Positions 26,895 through 36,074 of a DNA stretch of 64,000 nt are shown piece after piece. Source of the DNA: Flagellimonas nanhaiensis (GTDB taxonomy: Bacteria; Bacteroidota; Bacteroidia; Flavobacteriales; Flavobacteriaceae); assembly GCF_003382275.1 (NCBI RefSeq), contig NZ_QTJX01000002.1, positions 930,001-994,000 of the forward strand, in the 5' to 3' direction. Position numbers and translations under genes: made by a program. The notes under the pieces are model-generated. The model saw only the letters and a list, made by a program, of their open reading frames with translations, was not told the DNA's origin and searched no databases. Numbering within the stretch: position 1 is the first letter of the stretch; the number at the start of each line of letters is the position of its first letter.

Positions 26895-28028
26895 TCAGTT
26901 CCCAAATAAATCAAAAACACCCTTTACCAAAAATTTGTCCCCGGGACTAAGATTGGTAGTTGATTGAATTTCGGTAAACCCTTCAAAGGAGTTTCCGGGC
27001 ATCACTTTGATTTTTTCAAAAACCAGATTTTCTTCATTTTCAGAGACCAATTTTAAAAGATAGGAAGAACCTTCAGAAGAGAGAACTGCCTGGTCAGGTA
27101 TTGAAAATGCTTCGTGAGAGTCCGTTAATATTTTGGCATCCACGAACATACCCGGCAAAAACCGGTGGTTTTCATCTTCAAGATGACCGTGGACTTTTAT
27201 GGTTCGTTGTGTTTCATGAATGGAAGCACCCACCAGATAAACTTCGGCCAAATGGGTTTCATTTGAGGCTTCGGGAATCTGAAAAAGGATTCTTTGTCCC
27301 TTTTCCACCTTCAAAATGTCCTTTTCAAAAAGGGTTAGCTCCAAATGGATATGGTCTTTGTCCACAATTTCCAAAATTTCGTCCGAGGAGGACACATAGC
27401 TACCTGTGGCTACATTAATTTTGGTGATACTACCATTAATAGGGGCATAGATTGCTGCCTCATTGGTAATTATGTGCTGCTCTACACGTGAAGGGGAGAT
27501 ATTGAGCATTTGCAACTGTTTTTTAAGCCCATGGTACCTGGCCAAATGGGTCTCATAATTACTCTTGGCCTCCAGATATTTTTTTTCTGATGCTATTTTT
27601 TCCTCAAAAAGGGTCCTGTTCCTCTCGTATTCTGATTTTAGAAAATCGAGCTGGTTGAACACCTCCAGATATTGTTGCTGCATTTTTACAAATTCCTGGT
27701 TTTCTAGTGTGACCAAGATTTGTCCTTTTTTGACCTGATCACCCACTAATAGGGGAGTCTTGGTTACAAATCCGCCGGTAATTGCCGAAACCACAACTTT
27801 GTTTTTTGGCGGCACGTCAATGATACCAGAGGTTTCCACAACGTTGGGAAAAGTTCTCTCTTCCAGTTTGCCCAACAGAAAATTATTGGAATCGAACTGT
27901 TTTCTTGTAATCGTGGTTTGCTCCACCTCGGATTCCAACTCGGATGATTGATTCTTGCTTCCGGGGCCTCCGCAAGAAAGAACTACAGAAAAGACAGCGA
28001 GGACTAAGGTTATATTTTTGATTTTCAT
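26895..28028 (-). CDS. CusB/CzcB-like periplasmic adaptor (heavy-metal RND efflux)
   Basis: 377 residues with a lipoprotein signal whose Cys is at about residue 19 (VLSCGGPG). Then: barrel-sandwich halves (VVSAITGGFVTKTPLLVGDQVKKGQILVTLENQE and AAIYAPINGSITKINVATGSYVSSSDEILEIVD), an alpha-hairpin between, a beta-barrel (LELTLFEKDILKVEKGQRILFQIP) and a C-terminal membrane-proximal domain. The conserved DVPPKNKVVVSA start resembles CusB. It lies 3 bp downstream of the pump gene. It joins the pump-channel fusion in the periplasm and may capture Cu, Zn or Co ions. Confidence 0.92.
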   Translation of the reverse strand: MKIKNITLVLAVFSVVLSCGGPGSKNQSSELESEVEQTTITRKQFDSNNFLLGKLEERTFPNVVETSGIIDVPPKNKVVVSAITGGFVTKTPLLVGDQVKKGQILVTLENQEFVKMQQQYLEVFNQLDFLKSEYERNRTLFEEKIASEKKYLEAKSNYETHLARYHGLKKQLQMLNISPSRVEQHIITNEAAIYAPINGSITKINVATGSYVSSSDEILEIVDKDHIHLELTLFEKDILKVEKGQRILFQIPEASNETHLAEVYLVGASIHETQRTIKVHGHLEDENHRFLPGMFVDAKILTDSHEAFSIPDQAVLSSEGSSYLLKLVSENEENLVFEKIKVMPGNSFEGFTEIQSTTNLSPGDKFLVKGVFDLFGN

Positions 28029-28031
28029 GAT

Positions 28032-31000
28032 TTAAAATGTTATCGTCAAATAATTAATGGCAATTACGGTTTGGTTGTATTGATTGAGAACATCCAAATG
28101 ATTTATTTGAATCTCAAAAGCATTTTCCAAACTCTGTATGTATTGGAAGAAATCAATTTCTCCGTTTTGAAAATTCCCTAGGGCAGCTTTGGTAATTTCC
28201 TTGGAAAGGAGGTCTCCTTCCTGTTCATAGTAATCGAGTTCTTTGGCCCTTTGTTTTAAGGCACTCATTAAATTTTCATATTTGGTTTGAGTAGCTATGG
28301 TTAAATCCCGATTTTCCAAAGAGGTGATTTTTGTATCTATTTTGGATGATTTCACCCTACTACTGTGCCCGAAGAAGAAAATGGGAATCCGCAATCCCAT
28401 TTGCACCCCATAGAGCGAAGCTCCCAAACCATTGTTGGTGCCTTGAAAATACTCCAAACTGATGTCAGGAAACAATCGGTTTTCCTCCAATCGTTTTTTT
28501 GCCAGGCTTAGTTCTTGGCGGGTCTCTAAAAAAGACGTTTCTACACCGAGTAGACCTGTGGCATTCTCAATCGGTAGTTTTTTGGGTTTCTCCAATGCAA
28601 TTTCAAGGGTATCCCCGCTTTGCGCCAGACCTAGTATTTCGTTATAGACCGTTTTTATTTCCTGTTGAACCTTGGAAAGGTTGTTCGAAATTTCACGCGA
28701 TTTGGCCTGTGCGGTAACCTTTTCCAGATAATTGGTTTCTCCTAGCTCAAATCTCCTGTTGGCAGCATTGGAAAATTTGGTATAAATGCTATCCAAGGTT
28801 TTAAACAGTATAGCTTTCTGGTTAAGCGTTTGATAATTGTGGTACGCTAGACTTAAAGATTTAAAGAACTCTTTCTTTCTAAGCTCAAATGCCCTTTTTT
28901 GGTATTCGTATTTGGCATTTTGCAGCTTATTTTTTGCAACGTAGACGGTCGGGAAATCAAAAGACTGTTGTACCCCAAAGACATTTAACGGATTACCGTT
29001 CAATGCGAGATTGTTTTCGTCGTAATGGTAATAAATTTCAGTCTTGTCAAATTCAAAAGCTGTTCCTTTTAGGGCTTCGGTTTGGTCTACCAATAAAGCA
29101 CCTGCCTTAAGTCTGCTGTTTTGTTCCAAGGAAAGGGCCATTAAATCTTCCAGATTCAAGGAATTTTGGGAAAATGCTGTTGAGCAGGCCAGCATTACGA
29201 TCAAACTCAATAGGGTTTTTGGTATTTTCCTGTTTTTGTTTTTCGGTTTGAAAGTAATATTCCGTGAATAAGCATATAAAACTGGAAGGACAACCAAAGT
29301 CAATAAGGTGGCAGTGACCAGTCCTCCAATGACCACCGTGGCCAAAGGCCTTTGCACTTCGGCCCCTGCGTTGGTGGAAACCGCCATGGGCAAAAATCCC
29401 AAAGCTGCTGCGGAAGCGGTTAGCAAAACAGCACGCAAACGGTCTTTTGTTCCCTGTTTTATCAAATCTTCCATAGAATCAAAATTGTGATTGTTCAACT
29501 CTTTAAAATGTTCTATCAGTACAATTCCATTGAGTACCGCTATTCCAAAAAGTGCTATAAATCCAATTCCAGCTGAAATGCTGAAAGGCATTCCACGAAT
29601 CCAAAGCAAGAGGACTCCGCCAACCGCTGCCAGAGGTATGGCAGAAAAAACCAACAGAGCATCTTTTACAGATCTAAAGGCAAAGTACAATAGGATGAAT
29701 ATCAACAACAACGCTATGGGTACAGCGACCAACAACCTTGATTTTGCGTTTTGAAGATTTTCAAATTGCCCGCCATACGAAATGGTGTAACCAGGGGGAA
29801 GGATTAAGCCTTCATTGATTCGTTCCCTAACATCGTCCACCACAGATTCAAGGTCCCGGTTCCTTACGTTGATGCCAACCACGATTCGTCTATGGGTGTC
29901 GTCCCGGGAAATTTTGGCGGCCCCTTTTTGGTAGGTGATTTCCGCAACTTCACCTAGCGGAATTTTTCCACCTTCTGGAAGGTCAACATAAAGATTTTTT
30001 AGATTGGAAATGTCCTTTCGGTTTGTGCTGTCCAACCGGACTACTAGATCAAATTGTCGTTCTCCTTCAAAAATGTTCCCAACACTCCTGCCGGCGAATC
30101 CCATGGATACCATTTCATTTAGTTCTGAAATGTTCAATCCATATCGAGCAACTTTAGCTCTATCGTAAGAAACGTTCATTTGTGGTAGGCCTTCCACCTT
30201 TTCCACAGTAATGTCGGAAGCACCGGGTACGTCCTCAATAAGTAGTTTTACCTCATTGGCTTTTTTATTCAGGATTTCCAGATTCTCCCCAAAGATTTTT
30301 ATCGCAATATCTGCTCTTACTCCCGTAATCAATTCATTGAAGCGCATTTCGATGGGTTGTGTAAATTCAACCTCCATTTCCGGTATCACTGAAAGTGCAC
30401 TTTTGAACTGGTCGGCCAAATCATCTTTTGTACTTGCCGAAACCCACTCAGATTTAGGTTTTAAAACAATTATCACATCACTTTCTTCCATGGACATGGG
30501 GTCGGTGGGCACCTCTGCGGCTCCTATACGGCTCACCACTTGTTTTACCTCGGGAAATTCTTCCAACAATATTTGTTCAATCTTGGTGGTCGTCTCCACC
30601 GTTTTGGCAAGGGAAGTACCTGTTTTGAGTACGGGTTGGATTACAAAATCTCCTTCGTCCAGAGTAGGTACAAATTCGCCTCCCATGGTGGAAAACAACA
30701 GAGCTGTACCTATTAGTAAAGTGACTGCTGCAGACAATACCAGCTTTTTGCTCTGCATAGCCCATTCAATTATGGGGTCGTACTTTTTCTTTATCCAGCC
30801 CATAAGTCGGACGGAGATGTTTTTAGATGCAGTTTTGCTCGGTCTTAGCAAAAGAGACGATGCAACGGGGACATAGGTAAAACACAATAAAATGGCACCA
30901 ACGAGCGCAAAACTGAAGGTGAGCGCCATGGGTCTGAACATTTTTCCTTCTACCCCGCTCAAAGAAAGAATTGGGATGAATACAATCAAAATAATGAGCT

Positions 31001-32369
31001 GCCCAAAAATGGCGGAATTCATCATTTTAGATGCACCTTGATAAGTGATTTCGTCTTTTGCCCGTTGTAATCTGTCCTTGCTTATTTCATTCAATTCTTG
31101 TTGTCTGCTAGTAATTTGAAAGGCAATATATTCCACAATGATTACGGCTCCATCTATAATAATTCCAAAGTCAATGGCCCCCAGACTCAACAAGTTGGCA
31201 TCTACCCCAAAGAGGTACATCAATGAAAGGGCGAACAACAGACAAAGTGGGATTATGGAGGCTACTACAAGTCCGGATCTCCAGTTCCCGAGTAGAAGTA
31301 CTACCACAAAAATGACAATCAAACATCCCAGGATCAAGTTTTCGGTAACCGTAAAAGTGGTCCTTCCAATCAATTCACTCCGATCTAAAAAGGGGTTTAT
31401 GTACACCCCTTCCGGAAGAGATTCCGAGATATCTGTAACTCTTTCTCTAACGGCATCAATGACTTTTTTGGAATTGGCATTTTTGAGCATCATGATCTGT
31501 CCCAGTACTTTTTCACCTTCACCATTGCCGGTTATTGCTCCAAACCGTGGGGCAGTGCCAAAACCTACCTGTGCAATATCCTTTATGTAAACCGGGATGC
31601 CATTTCTTCTGATGACCAAAGTGTTTTTGATGTCTTCCAGATTCTCCATCAAACCTTCCCCTCGAATAAAATAGGCTTGGTTGACCTTTTCAATGTAGGC
31701 CCCCCCAGCTATGCTGTTATTCTTTTCTAGGGCTTCAAACACCTCTTTTGAGGTGATGTTAAGGGCGTTGAGTTTTTGGGTCTCTACTGAGACTTCATAT
31801 TGTTTTAAATAGCCGCCCCATGTGTTCACCTCAACAACTCCCGGTATTCCGGAGAGCTGTCTTTTTACGATCCAATCTTGAATAGTCCTGAGCTGGGTGG
31901 GGTTGTAACGGTCTTTGTAACCCGGTTTCACATCCAAGGTATACTGATAGATTTCTCCGAGACCTGTGGTAATAGGTCCCATTTCAGGTGTACCAAAACC
32001 ATTGGGGATTCGTTTTGAGGCAGATTTTATTTTTTCAGCAATTAACTGTCGGGGCAAATACGTGCCCATGTCGTCATCAAAGACCACTGTGACCACTGAA
32101 AGCCCAAATTTTGATATGGAACGGATTTCCTGTACCCCGGGAAGATTGGCCATCTCCAATTCTATAGGATATGTTATGAATTGTTCCATATCCTGGGTAG
32201 AAAGGCTTCTGGAGGTGGTAATTACCTGCACTTGGTTGTTGGTTACATCAGGTACGGCACCAATTGGTATTCTGGACAGTGAAAAAAGTCCAAAACCAAT
32301 GATGGAAAAAACAAAAAGCAGAACAACAAACTTGTTCTTAATACTAAAGTTGATAATGTTGGAAAGCAT
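28032..32369 (-). CDS. CusA/CzcA heavy-metal RND pump fused to a TolC-like channel
   Basis: 1445 residues. Residues 1-~1035 form a complete HME-type RND pump: TM1, VTNNQVQVITTSRSLSTQDMEQFITYPIE, TM4 with SLGAIDFGIIIDGAVIIVEY (the HME proton relay), methionine-containing loops such as PTDPMSMEESDVI, TM7-12 ending VVLPVLYAYSR. After a basic linker (KPKNKNRKIPK) a hydrophobic stretch ends at STAFSQ (about 1050-1068) and looks like an internal signal peptide, followed by a TolC/OEP domain (1070-1445: LNLEDLMALSLEQNSRLKAGA, coiled-coil helices). Central pump of an operon with the His-rich protein before it and the adaptor after it. Flavobacteria are known to have such fusions. Confidence 0.92.
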   Translation of the reverse strand: MLSNIINFSIKNKFVVLLFVFSIIGFGLFSLSRIPIGAVPDVTNNQVQVITTSRSLSTQDMEQFITYPIELEMANLPGVQEIRSISKFGLSVVTVVFDDDMGTYLPRQLIAEKIKSASKRIPNGFGTPEMGPITTGLGEIYQYTLDVKPGYKDRYNPTQLRTIQDWIVKRQLSGIPGVVEVNTWGGYLKQYEVSVETQKLNALNITSKEVFEALEKNNSIAGGAYIEKVNQAYFIRGEGLMENLEDIKNTLVIRRNGIPVYIKDIAQVGFGTAPRFGAITGNGEGEKVLGQIMMLKNANSKKVIDAVRERVTDISESLPEGVYINPFLDRSELIGRTTFTVTENLILGCLIVIFVVVLLLGNWRSGLVVASIIPLCLLFALSLMYLFGVDANLLSLGAIDFGIIIDGAVIIVEYIAFQITSRQQELNEISKDRLQRAKDEITYQGASKMMNSAIFGQLIILIVFIPILSLSGVEGKMFRPMALTFSFALVGAILLCFTYVPVASSLLLRPSKTASKNISVRLMGWIKKKYDPIIEWAMQSKKLVLSAAVTLLIGTALLFSTMGGEFVPTLDEGDFVIQPVLKTGTSLAKTVETTTKIEQILLEEFPEVKQVVSRIGAAEVPTDPMSMEESDVIIVLKPKSEWVSASTKDDLADQFKSALSVIPEMEVEFTQPIEMRFNELITGVRADIAIKIFGENLEILNKKANEVKLLIEDVPGASDITVEKVEGLPQMNVSYDRAKVARYGLNISELNEMVSMGFAGRSVGNIFEGERQFDLVVRLDSTNRKDISNLKNLYVDLPEGGKIPLGEVAEITYQKGAAKISRDDTHRRIVVGINVRNRDLESVVDDVRERINEGLILPPGYTISYGGQFENLQNAKSRLLVAVPIALLLIFILLYFAFRSVKDALLVFSAIPLAAVGGVLLLWIRGMPFSISAGIGFIALFGIAVLNGIVLIEHFKELNNHNFDSMEDLIKQGTKDRLRAVLLTASAAALGFLPMAVSTNAGAEVQRPLATVVIGGLVTATLLTLVVLPVLYAYSRNITFKPKNKNRKIPKTLLSLIVMLACSTAFSQNSLNLEDLMALSLEQNSRLKAGALLVDQTEALKGTAFEFDKTEIYYHYDENNLALNGNPLNVFGVQQSFDFPTVYVAKNKLQNAKYEYQKRAFELRKKEFFKSLSLAYHNYQTLNQKAILFKTLDSIYTKFSNAANRRFELGETNYLEKVTAQAKSREISNNLSKVQQEIKTVYNEILGLAQSGDTLEIALEKPKKLPIENATGLLGVETSFLETRQELSLAKKRLEENRLFPDISLEYFQGTNNGLGASLYGVQMGLRIPIFFFGHSSRVKSSKIDTKITSLENRDLTIATQTKYENLMSALKQRAKELDYYEQEGDLLSKEITKAALGNFQNGEIDFFQYIQSLENAFEIQINHLDVLNQYNQTVIAINYLTITF

Positions 32370-32444
32370 GACTCATAGAAAATGGGTTACATTATTGATT
32401 TAATAAGGCATCCGGAGAATCCAGTAAAACTGAAAAACTATGAA

Positions 32445-32843
32445 CTATGCTTGTTTGGGTGGTTGAAATGGATTTTCGCCCCAAATAGGTGAGTAGGATA
32501 TGTAATAATGGAAATTGTCCAAGCTGGATGAAGGAACATCAGAGCGTATAGAGAACATGGGTTTCATATCCACCACAAAAACCAATAATTGGGAGCACTG
32601 CGTGTTATGCTGAAAAGGAAGGTTTTCATGATCCTTTTGCTCCTCTTGATGTTTTTGACTATGGTCAGATTTCTGTTTCCCATAATGTTTGGAAAGGAAA
32701 ACCATAAAATCATCGCCATATTCCTTGCTGTGAAACTGATAATGTTCAACAAGCTCATCCAGCTCCACTAAATCACTGAAGTGAAGATTAATGCTCTGAA
32801 AAAAAATGAGCAAAGCGGTCCCTATCGCTATAAACTTGTTCAT
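32445..32843 (-). CDS. His-rich small protein at the head of the metal-efflux operon
   Basis: 132 residues. The N-terminal hydrophobic segment (about 4-22) is an export signal or membrane anchor. A central His/Lys/Glu-rich stretch (KHYGKQKSDHSQKHQEEQKDH) could bind metal ions. The C-terminus ends in FQPPKQA, a pattern I recall from similar small proteins beside CusA-type pumps in flavobacteria. 75 bp separate it from the pump gene, same strand, and the inverted repeat at 32849-32880 is just upstream. Role unknown; a metal chaperone or sensor is inferred. Confidence 0.75.
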   Translation of the reverse strand: MNKFIAIGTALLIFFQSINLHFSDLVELDELVEHYQFHSKEYGDDFMVFLSKHYGKQKSDHSQKHQEEQKDHENLPFQHNTQCSQLLVFVVDMKPMFSIRSDVPSSSLDNFHYYISYSPIWGENPFQPPKQA

Positions 32844-32848
32844 CCTAT

Positions 32849-32880
32849 ACTTACAAAATTACGTTTTTTACATTGTAAGT
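32849..32880 (-). promoter_or_regulatory. Promoter/operator of the heavy-metal efflux operon
   Basis: Inverted repeat ACTTACAA (32849-32856) / TTGTAAGT (32873-32880); its right side contains the tight palindrome TTACATTGTAA (32868-32878). On the coding strand an exact -7 element TAATTTTG (complement 32854-32861) overlaps the left arm, 11 bp before the ATG. A metal-responsive repressor is the likely reader; its gene is not adjacent. Confidence 0.6.
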
Positions 32881-32957
32881 AAATGGATGTCAGGTTATTT
32901 AGAATCAATCTGGTTTTTCAAACACTGGCTGAACAACCGCTTGTTTCTGTCTGATTT

Positions 32958-34145
32958 CTAGTCATATTTTAAACCAGAAGTGTTTTGTAAACGTGCGATG
33001 ATCCCCCATCCAAAGAAATAGTTGGTCAACCCAATTAAGATTTCATTTTCACCTTCCCTAAAGGGAATCTTAAAAGAGGTATTGTCAATAGTGCATCTCC
33101 CACGAGGCTCTTTCATGCCCGGCGAACCGTAGTAGTTTTTATCTTGATGCAAAGGCTGACCGTTTATAAAAACCCAGACCCCATCGCTAAAACCCAGTTT
33201 CAATTGTTTCTCCTGAATTTTATCAGAGCTAATGGTTGTCTTTAGCCAAACCAACTTTCTTGAGCCTCGTTCGGTTGCGCCAAACTCTTTTGTTAGGTTG
33301 ACCATAGCTCTTCTACCTGCCTTTATTGGTTTCCAAACAGCAGTGCTATCCAACAATGTGGTATCGATGATTACTCCAGGACTTACAAAAATTTGTTTCA
33401 TCATATCTCTTCCAAAAGGAAAATCAACAGGTTCTGTTATCTGCCAATTTCGCAAATAGTTGGGGTCGTTGTATGTGGGGTCGTAGCCTGCTGTAGAGGG
33501 CAACTCTTCCGTAGCATTGGGCGTTATGGTCATATTTGCGTAGATGACATTCCCAGAGAGGCTAATTCTACCAGATTTAGTTACACCTTCAAAGGCAGGT
33601 ACAAGTAGTGCGGGTTCTTGCATATTGTTCACGAATACTTCCATCTGGTTTTCAGAAATGACCATCTTAACGTGGTTCCACTGGTCTTCAAAAATTGTGG
33701 CAGCCGCTTGGTAGTCGTCGGTTAGGTCCCACAGATTTACACCATCGAGTACAGCGGCATATTGCATGGCTGTTCTGCGCAAGGGGTCTGGTTTACCAAA
33801 ATGGCGCAGATAGAATATTTCAGAATTCAAAGTATCCTTATCTATCCTGAAGTTGATTCCGGGAAAGCCCTGCCCTTTCAGCTCTACATCAAATTCGATT
33901 GTACCCACCGCGAACTCAAAGTCCTTTAGCATAATGTTGATGGGACGGTCGTTGGAGCTCCTTACCGCTTTAACCGTTTTGTGGGTGATGAATTCCACAT
34001 TGTCAGAAACAGGTGCCCAATATTTCTCGGTTAGAGGGAATTGAAGCGTCTTCATTGATTTCTTCGGAGCTCCTTGACCATAGGTAATGTTGAATATGAG
34101 CAGAGCTACTAGTCCTACAAATAGTTTTTGCAATGAATTGTCCAT
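32958..34145 (-). CDS. Exported LamG/concanavalin-like protein of unknown function
   Basis: 395 residues with a signal peptide ending in NITYGQG (about residue 25). Residues ~40-210 look like a beta-jelly-roll of the LamG or DUF1080 type: DFEFAVGTIEFDVELKGQGFPGINFRID, AMQYAAVLDGVNLWDL, NHVKMVISENQMEVFVNNMQEPALLVP, SGRISLSGNVIYANMTITPN. Residues ~225-395 form a second beta domain with WVFINGQPLHQDKNYYGSPG and ENEILIGLTNYFFGWGIIARL, like a galactose-binding-like fold. No catalytic residues are evident. It is divergent from the membrane HTH protein at 34288, whose C-terminus has a similar domain. Confidence 0.8.
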   Translation of the reverse strand: MDNSLQKLFVGLVALLIFNITYGQGAPKKSMKTLQFPLTEKYWAPVSDNVEFITHKTVKAVRSSNDRPINIMLKDFEFAVGTIEFDVELKGQGFPGINFRIDKDTLNSEIFYLRHFGKPDPLRRTAMQYAAVLDGVNLWDLTDDYQAAATIFEDQWNHVKMVISENQMEVFVNNMQEPALLVPAFEGVTKSGRISLSGNVIYANMTITPNATEELPSTAGYDPTYNDPNYLRNWQITEPVDFPFGRDMMKQIFVSPGVIIDTTLLDSTAVWKPIKAGRRAMVNLTKEFGATERGSRKLVWLKTTISSDKIQEKQLKLGFSDGVWVFINGQPLHQDKNYYGSPGMKEPRGRCTIDNTSFKIPFREGENEILIGLTNYFFGWGIIARLQNTSGLKYD

Positions 34146-34226
34146 TTTTTATTGATTTTGATTTTTAAGACTAAATTTGATTTAAGGTAAAAGTAGATTG
34201 GATCTGCGGTCATAACCCCTTTTTCA

Positions 34227-34256
34227 CTTGTTCAATCTTGTTCAATCTTGTTCAAA
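34227..34256. repeat. Three tandem 10-bp repeats between the divergent pair
   Basis: CTTGTTCAAT, CTTGTTCAAT and CTTGTTCAAA follow each other without gap in the 142-bp space between the LamG-like gene (minus) and the HTH-membrane gene (plus, ATG 34288). A 10-bp period places all copies on one face of the helix, which suits cooperative binding by a regulator, plausibly the adjacent HTH protein. Confidence 0.7.
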
Positions 34257-34287
34257 ATAGGTAACCCGATCAGTGCTTAATAGTTTT

Positions 34288-35565
34288 ATGGACAAATCAA
34301 AACTTCATATGATTCAGTATTTGGTAGCACAGGTTGAGGAGCAGCTGGGTTGGGGCAGCGGCACAAATTGGAGCAATAAAGATTTTGAAGAGCTAAGCGA
34401 TCGCATCTTTGAATCTACCAAGAAGAGGCTAAGTGTAACTACATTGAAAAGAATCTGGGGGCGTGCCGAGCTGATAGCAAATCCAAGCTCCGCAACGCTG
34501 GATATTCTTTCAGAGTTTATTGGACATAGAAATTGGAGAGAATTTAAAGGTAGTTACCGCTCCCAACCTCTCAAAAATGCTATCCAGAAAAGGTTAAAAG
34601 TGCCACACTTGACCGTTTTTCTCTTACTGGTTTTGGTTTCAGTGGCTTTGTTCACCATCTTTTGGGACAAAGATTCCGTTATCACAAAAACCACAGCGAT
34701 TATTAGCGAAACAGATTTTAAGTTCAGAAGCAGGACCGTGAGCAATGAAATACCCAATTCGGTAGTTTTTGAATATGACGCTTCAACAGCAAGTGATAGT
34801 GCGGTAATTGAAATACAACAAGATTGGGATAAAAGGAAACGAATTGCCATTGAAAGGACAGATAGTATTGCCACCTGTATTTATTACCTGCCCGGTTTCT
34901 TTAAGTCTAAATTGGTTGTTGATGGAGTTATTGTAAAAGAAGAAGATGTTTTTATTAAAACCCAAGATTGGCTGGGTGTAATACACCGCGACACTTCTCC
35001 CATTTATCTAAAAAATGAAGAAATCAAGAAAAATGGTCAGCTTTCTATCGCCCCTGAAGTACTTGCCGCATATAATATTGACCCAAGGACTTCAAATGTT
35101 AAGGTTGGATTATATCAAGTAAGGGATTTTGGTGAGATTTCTACCAACGATTTTGAGTTGTCAATGCAATTGAAGAATACGCTGCAAGATGGTTTAAGCG
35201 GATGCCAAGAAGCGAAAGTGTTTATTCTTTATGACGGTGGAGCCTTTGGCATTCCTTTGTCTAAAAAAGGATGCGTTTCCAATTTGAACCTCCTTATTTT
35301 TGATCAATATATTGATGGTAAAAAAAACGATCTTTCAGGTTTTGGAGTTGACTTTGAGGACTTTGCTGAACTGCAATGTATTTCTAGAGACAACAAATTT
35401 GAAATTTTGGTTAATGGGGTTCAGGTATATGAAGGTGAAGCTCCTGAAACACCCTTAAAAATTAAAGGAGTCAGTATTCAATTTGAAGGCTCGGGTACTA
35501 TTGGAAATATGGAATTGAAGAATTCTTCGGAATCGTTTTATCTGAACCACAAGGGTGAAAGGTAG
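34288..35565 (+). CDS. Putative transmembrane one-component regulator: HTH-like domain, TM helix, LamG-like sensor
   Basis: 425 residues. Residues 1-90 hold a helical domain common in Bacteroidota regulators: SDRIFESTKKRLSVTTLKRIWGR, then SSATLDILSEFIGHRNWREFKGSYR; the TLKRIWG and TLD-LSEFIGH-NW-EF pattern marks it. A single hydrophobic helix follows (about 108-127). The remaining ~300 residues are extracytoplasmic, with beta-rich domains and a C-terminal LamG/concanavalin-like piece (DFAELQCISRDNKFEILVNGVQVYEGEAP). The start is the ATG at 34288, not the GTG at 34273. The layout resembles ToxR-like one-component signalling; DNA binding is inferred. Confidence 0.75.
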   Translation: MDKSKLHMIQYLVAQVEEQLGWGSGTNWSNKDFEELSDRIFESTKKRLSVTTLKRIWGRAELIANPSSATLDILSEFIGHRNWREFKGSYRSQPLKNAIQKRLKVPHLTVFLLLVLVSVALFTIFWDKDSVITKTTAIISETDFKFRSRTVSNEIPNSVVFEYDASTASDSAVIEIQQDWDKRKRIAIERTDSIATCIYYLPGFFKSKLVVDGVIVKEEDVFIKTQDWLGVIHRDTSPIYLKNEEIKKNGQLSIAPEVLAAYNIDPRTSNVKVGLYQVRDFGEISTNDFELSMQLKNTLQDGLSGCQEAKVFILYDGGAFGIPLSKKGCVSNLNLLIFDQYIDGKKNDLSGFGVDFEDFAELQCISRDNKFEILVNGVQVYEGEAPETPLKIKGVSIQFEGSGTIGNMELKNSSESFYLNHKGER

Positions 35566-35590
35566 CCCGTCTGCCGATTTATTTCCTGCA

Positions 35591-36070
35591 CTAGTTCATT
35601 TGTAGATCTTCCAATAAAACCCTGTAGTCATACTGCAAATCCTCATGGAGAGCGGGCAATTTTTTCTGGACATAGTCCAGTTGCCTATTGTACAGATTTT
35701 GAAGCGTAATATTTCGGTGTATGGAAGGGGAAAAGGCCTTTAGTTTTTGGCAGAAGTAAAGCAATAGCTCTACTTCGGTTTCCTTGTTGCCAGAATATCG
35801 AATGTATTTTTTAAGGGTTCTCAAGATTTTCCGAACACTTTTTTTAATGTAAAAGAAGCTGTTGGTGTTAATGTCCAAAAACATCTCATCTACCTCAAGT
35901 TTAACAGTCTCAATGTAGCCATCTTCGTTTCCGGCCTCAAAAAGGAGATAGGTGAGGAGTTCCTTGTTTTCTTTTTTAAATCGGGCCAATCGAAGACAAA
36001 GTTGAAGCACTTCATCCTGAGACCTGAATTGCAGCTCTTTTTTCAGCTGGGCTATGGTAGCGGCTTTCAT
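35591..36070 (-). CDS. Conserved hypothetical helical protein, partner of the SDR
   Basis: 159 residues, almost all helical, no signal or membrane segment, so cytoplasmic. It is rich in Leu/Lys/Glu (KKSVRKILRTLKKYIRYSGNKETEVELLLYFCQKLKAFSP) and resembles an uncharacterised flavobacterial family without known function. It begins 4 bp after the SDR gene stop on the same strand, so the two are co-transcribed. No catalytic motif is visible. Confidence 0.7.
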   Translation of the reverse strand: MKAATIAQLKKELQFRSQDEVLQLCLRLARFKKENKELLTYLLFEAGNEDGYIETVKLEVDEMFLDINTNSFFYIKKSVRKILRTLKKYIRYSGNKETEVELLLYFCQKLKAFSPSIHRNITLQNLYNRQLDYVQKKLPALHEDLQYDYRVLLEDLQMN

Positions 36071-36074
36071 AATT

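Noticed and set aside
34227..34256. CRISPR-like direct repeats
   Set aside because: The copies are adjacent without spacers and only 10 bp long; no cas genes are in the window. They are better read as a regulator-binding iteron.
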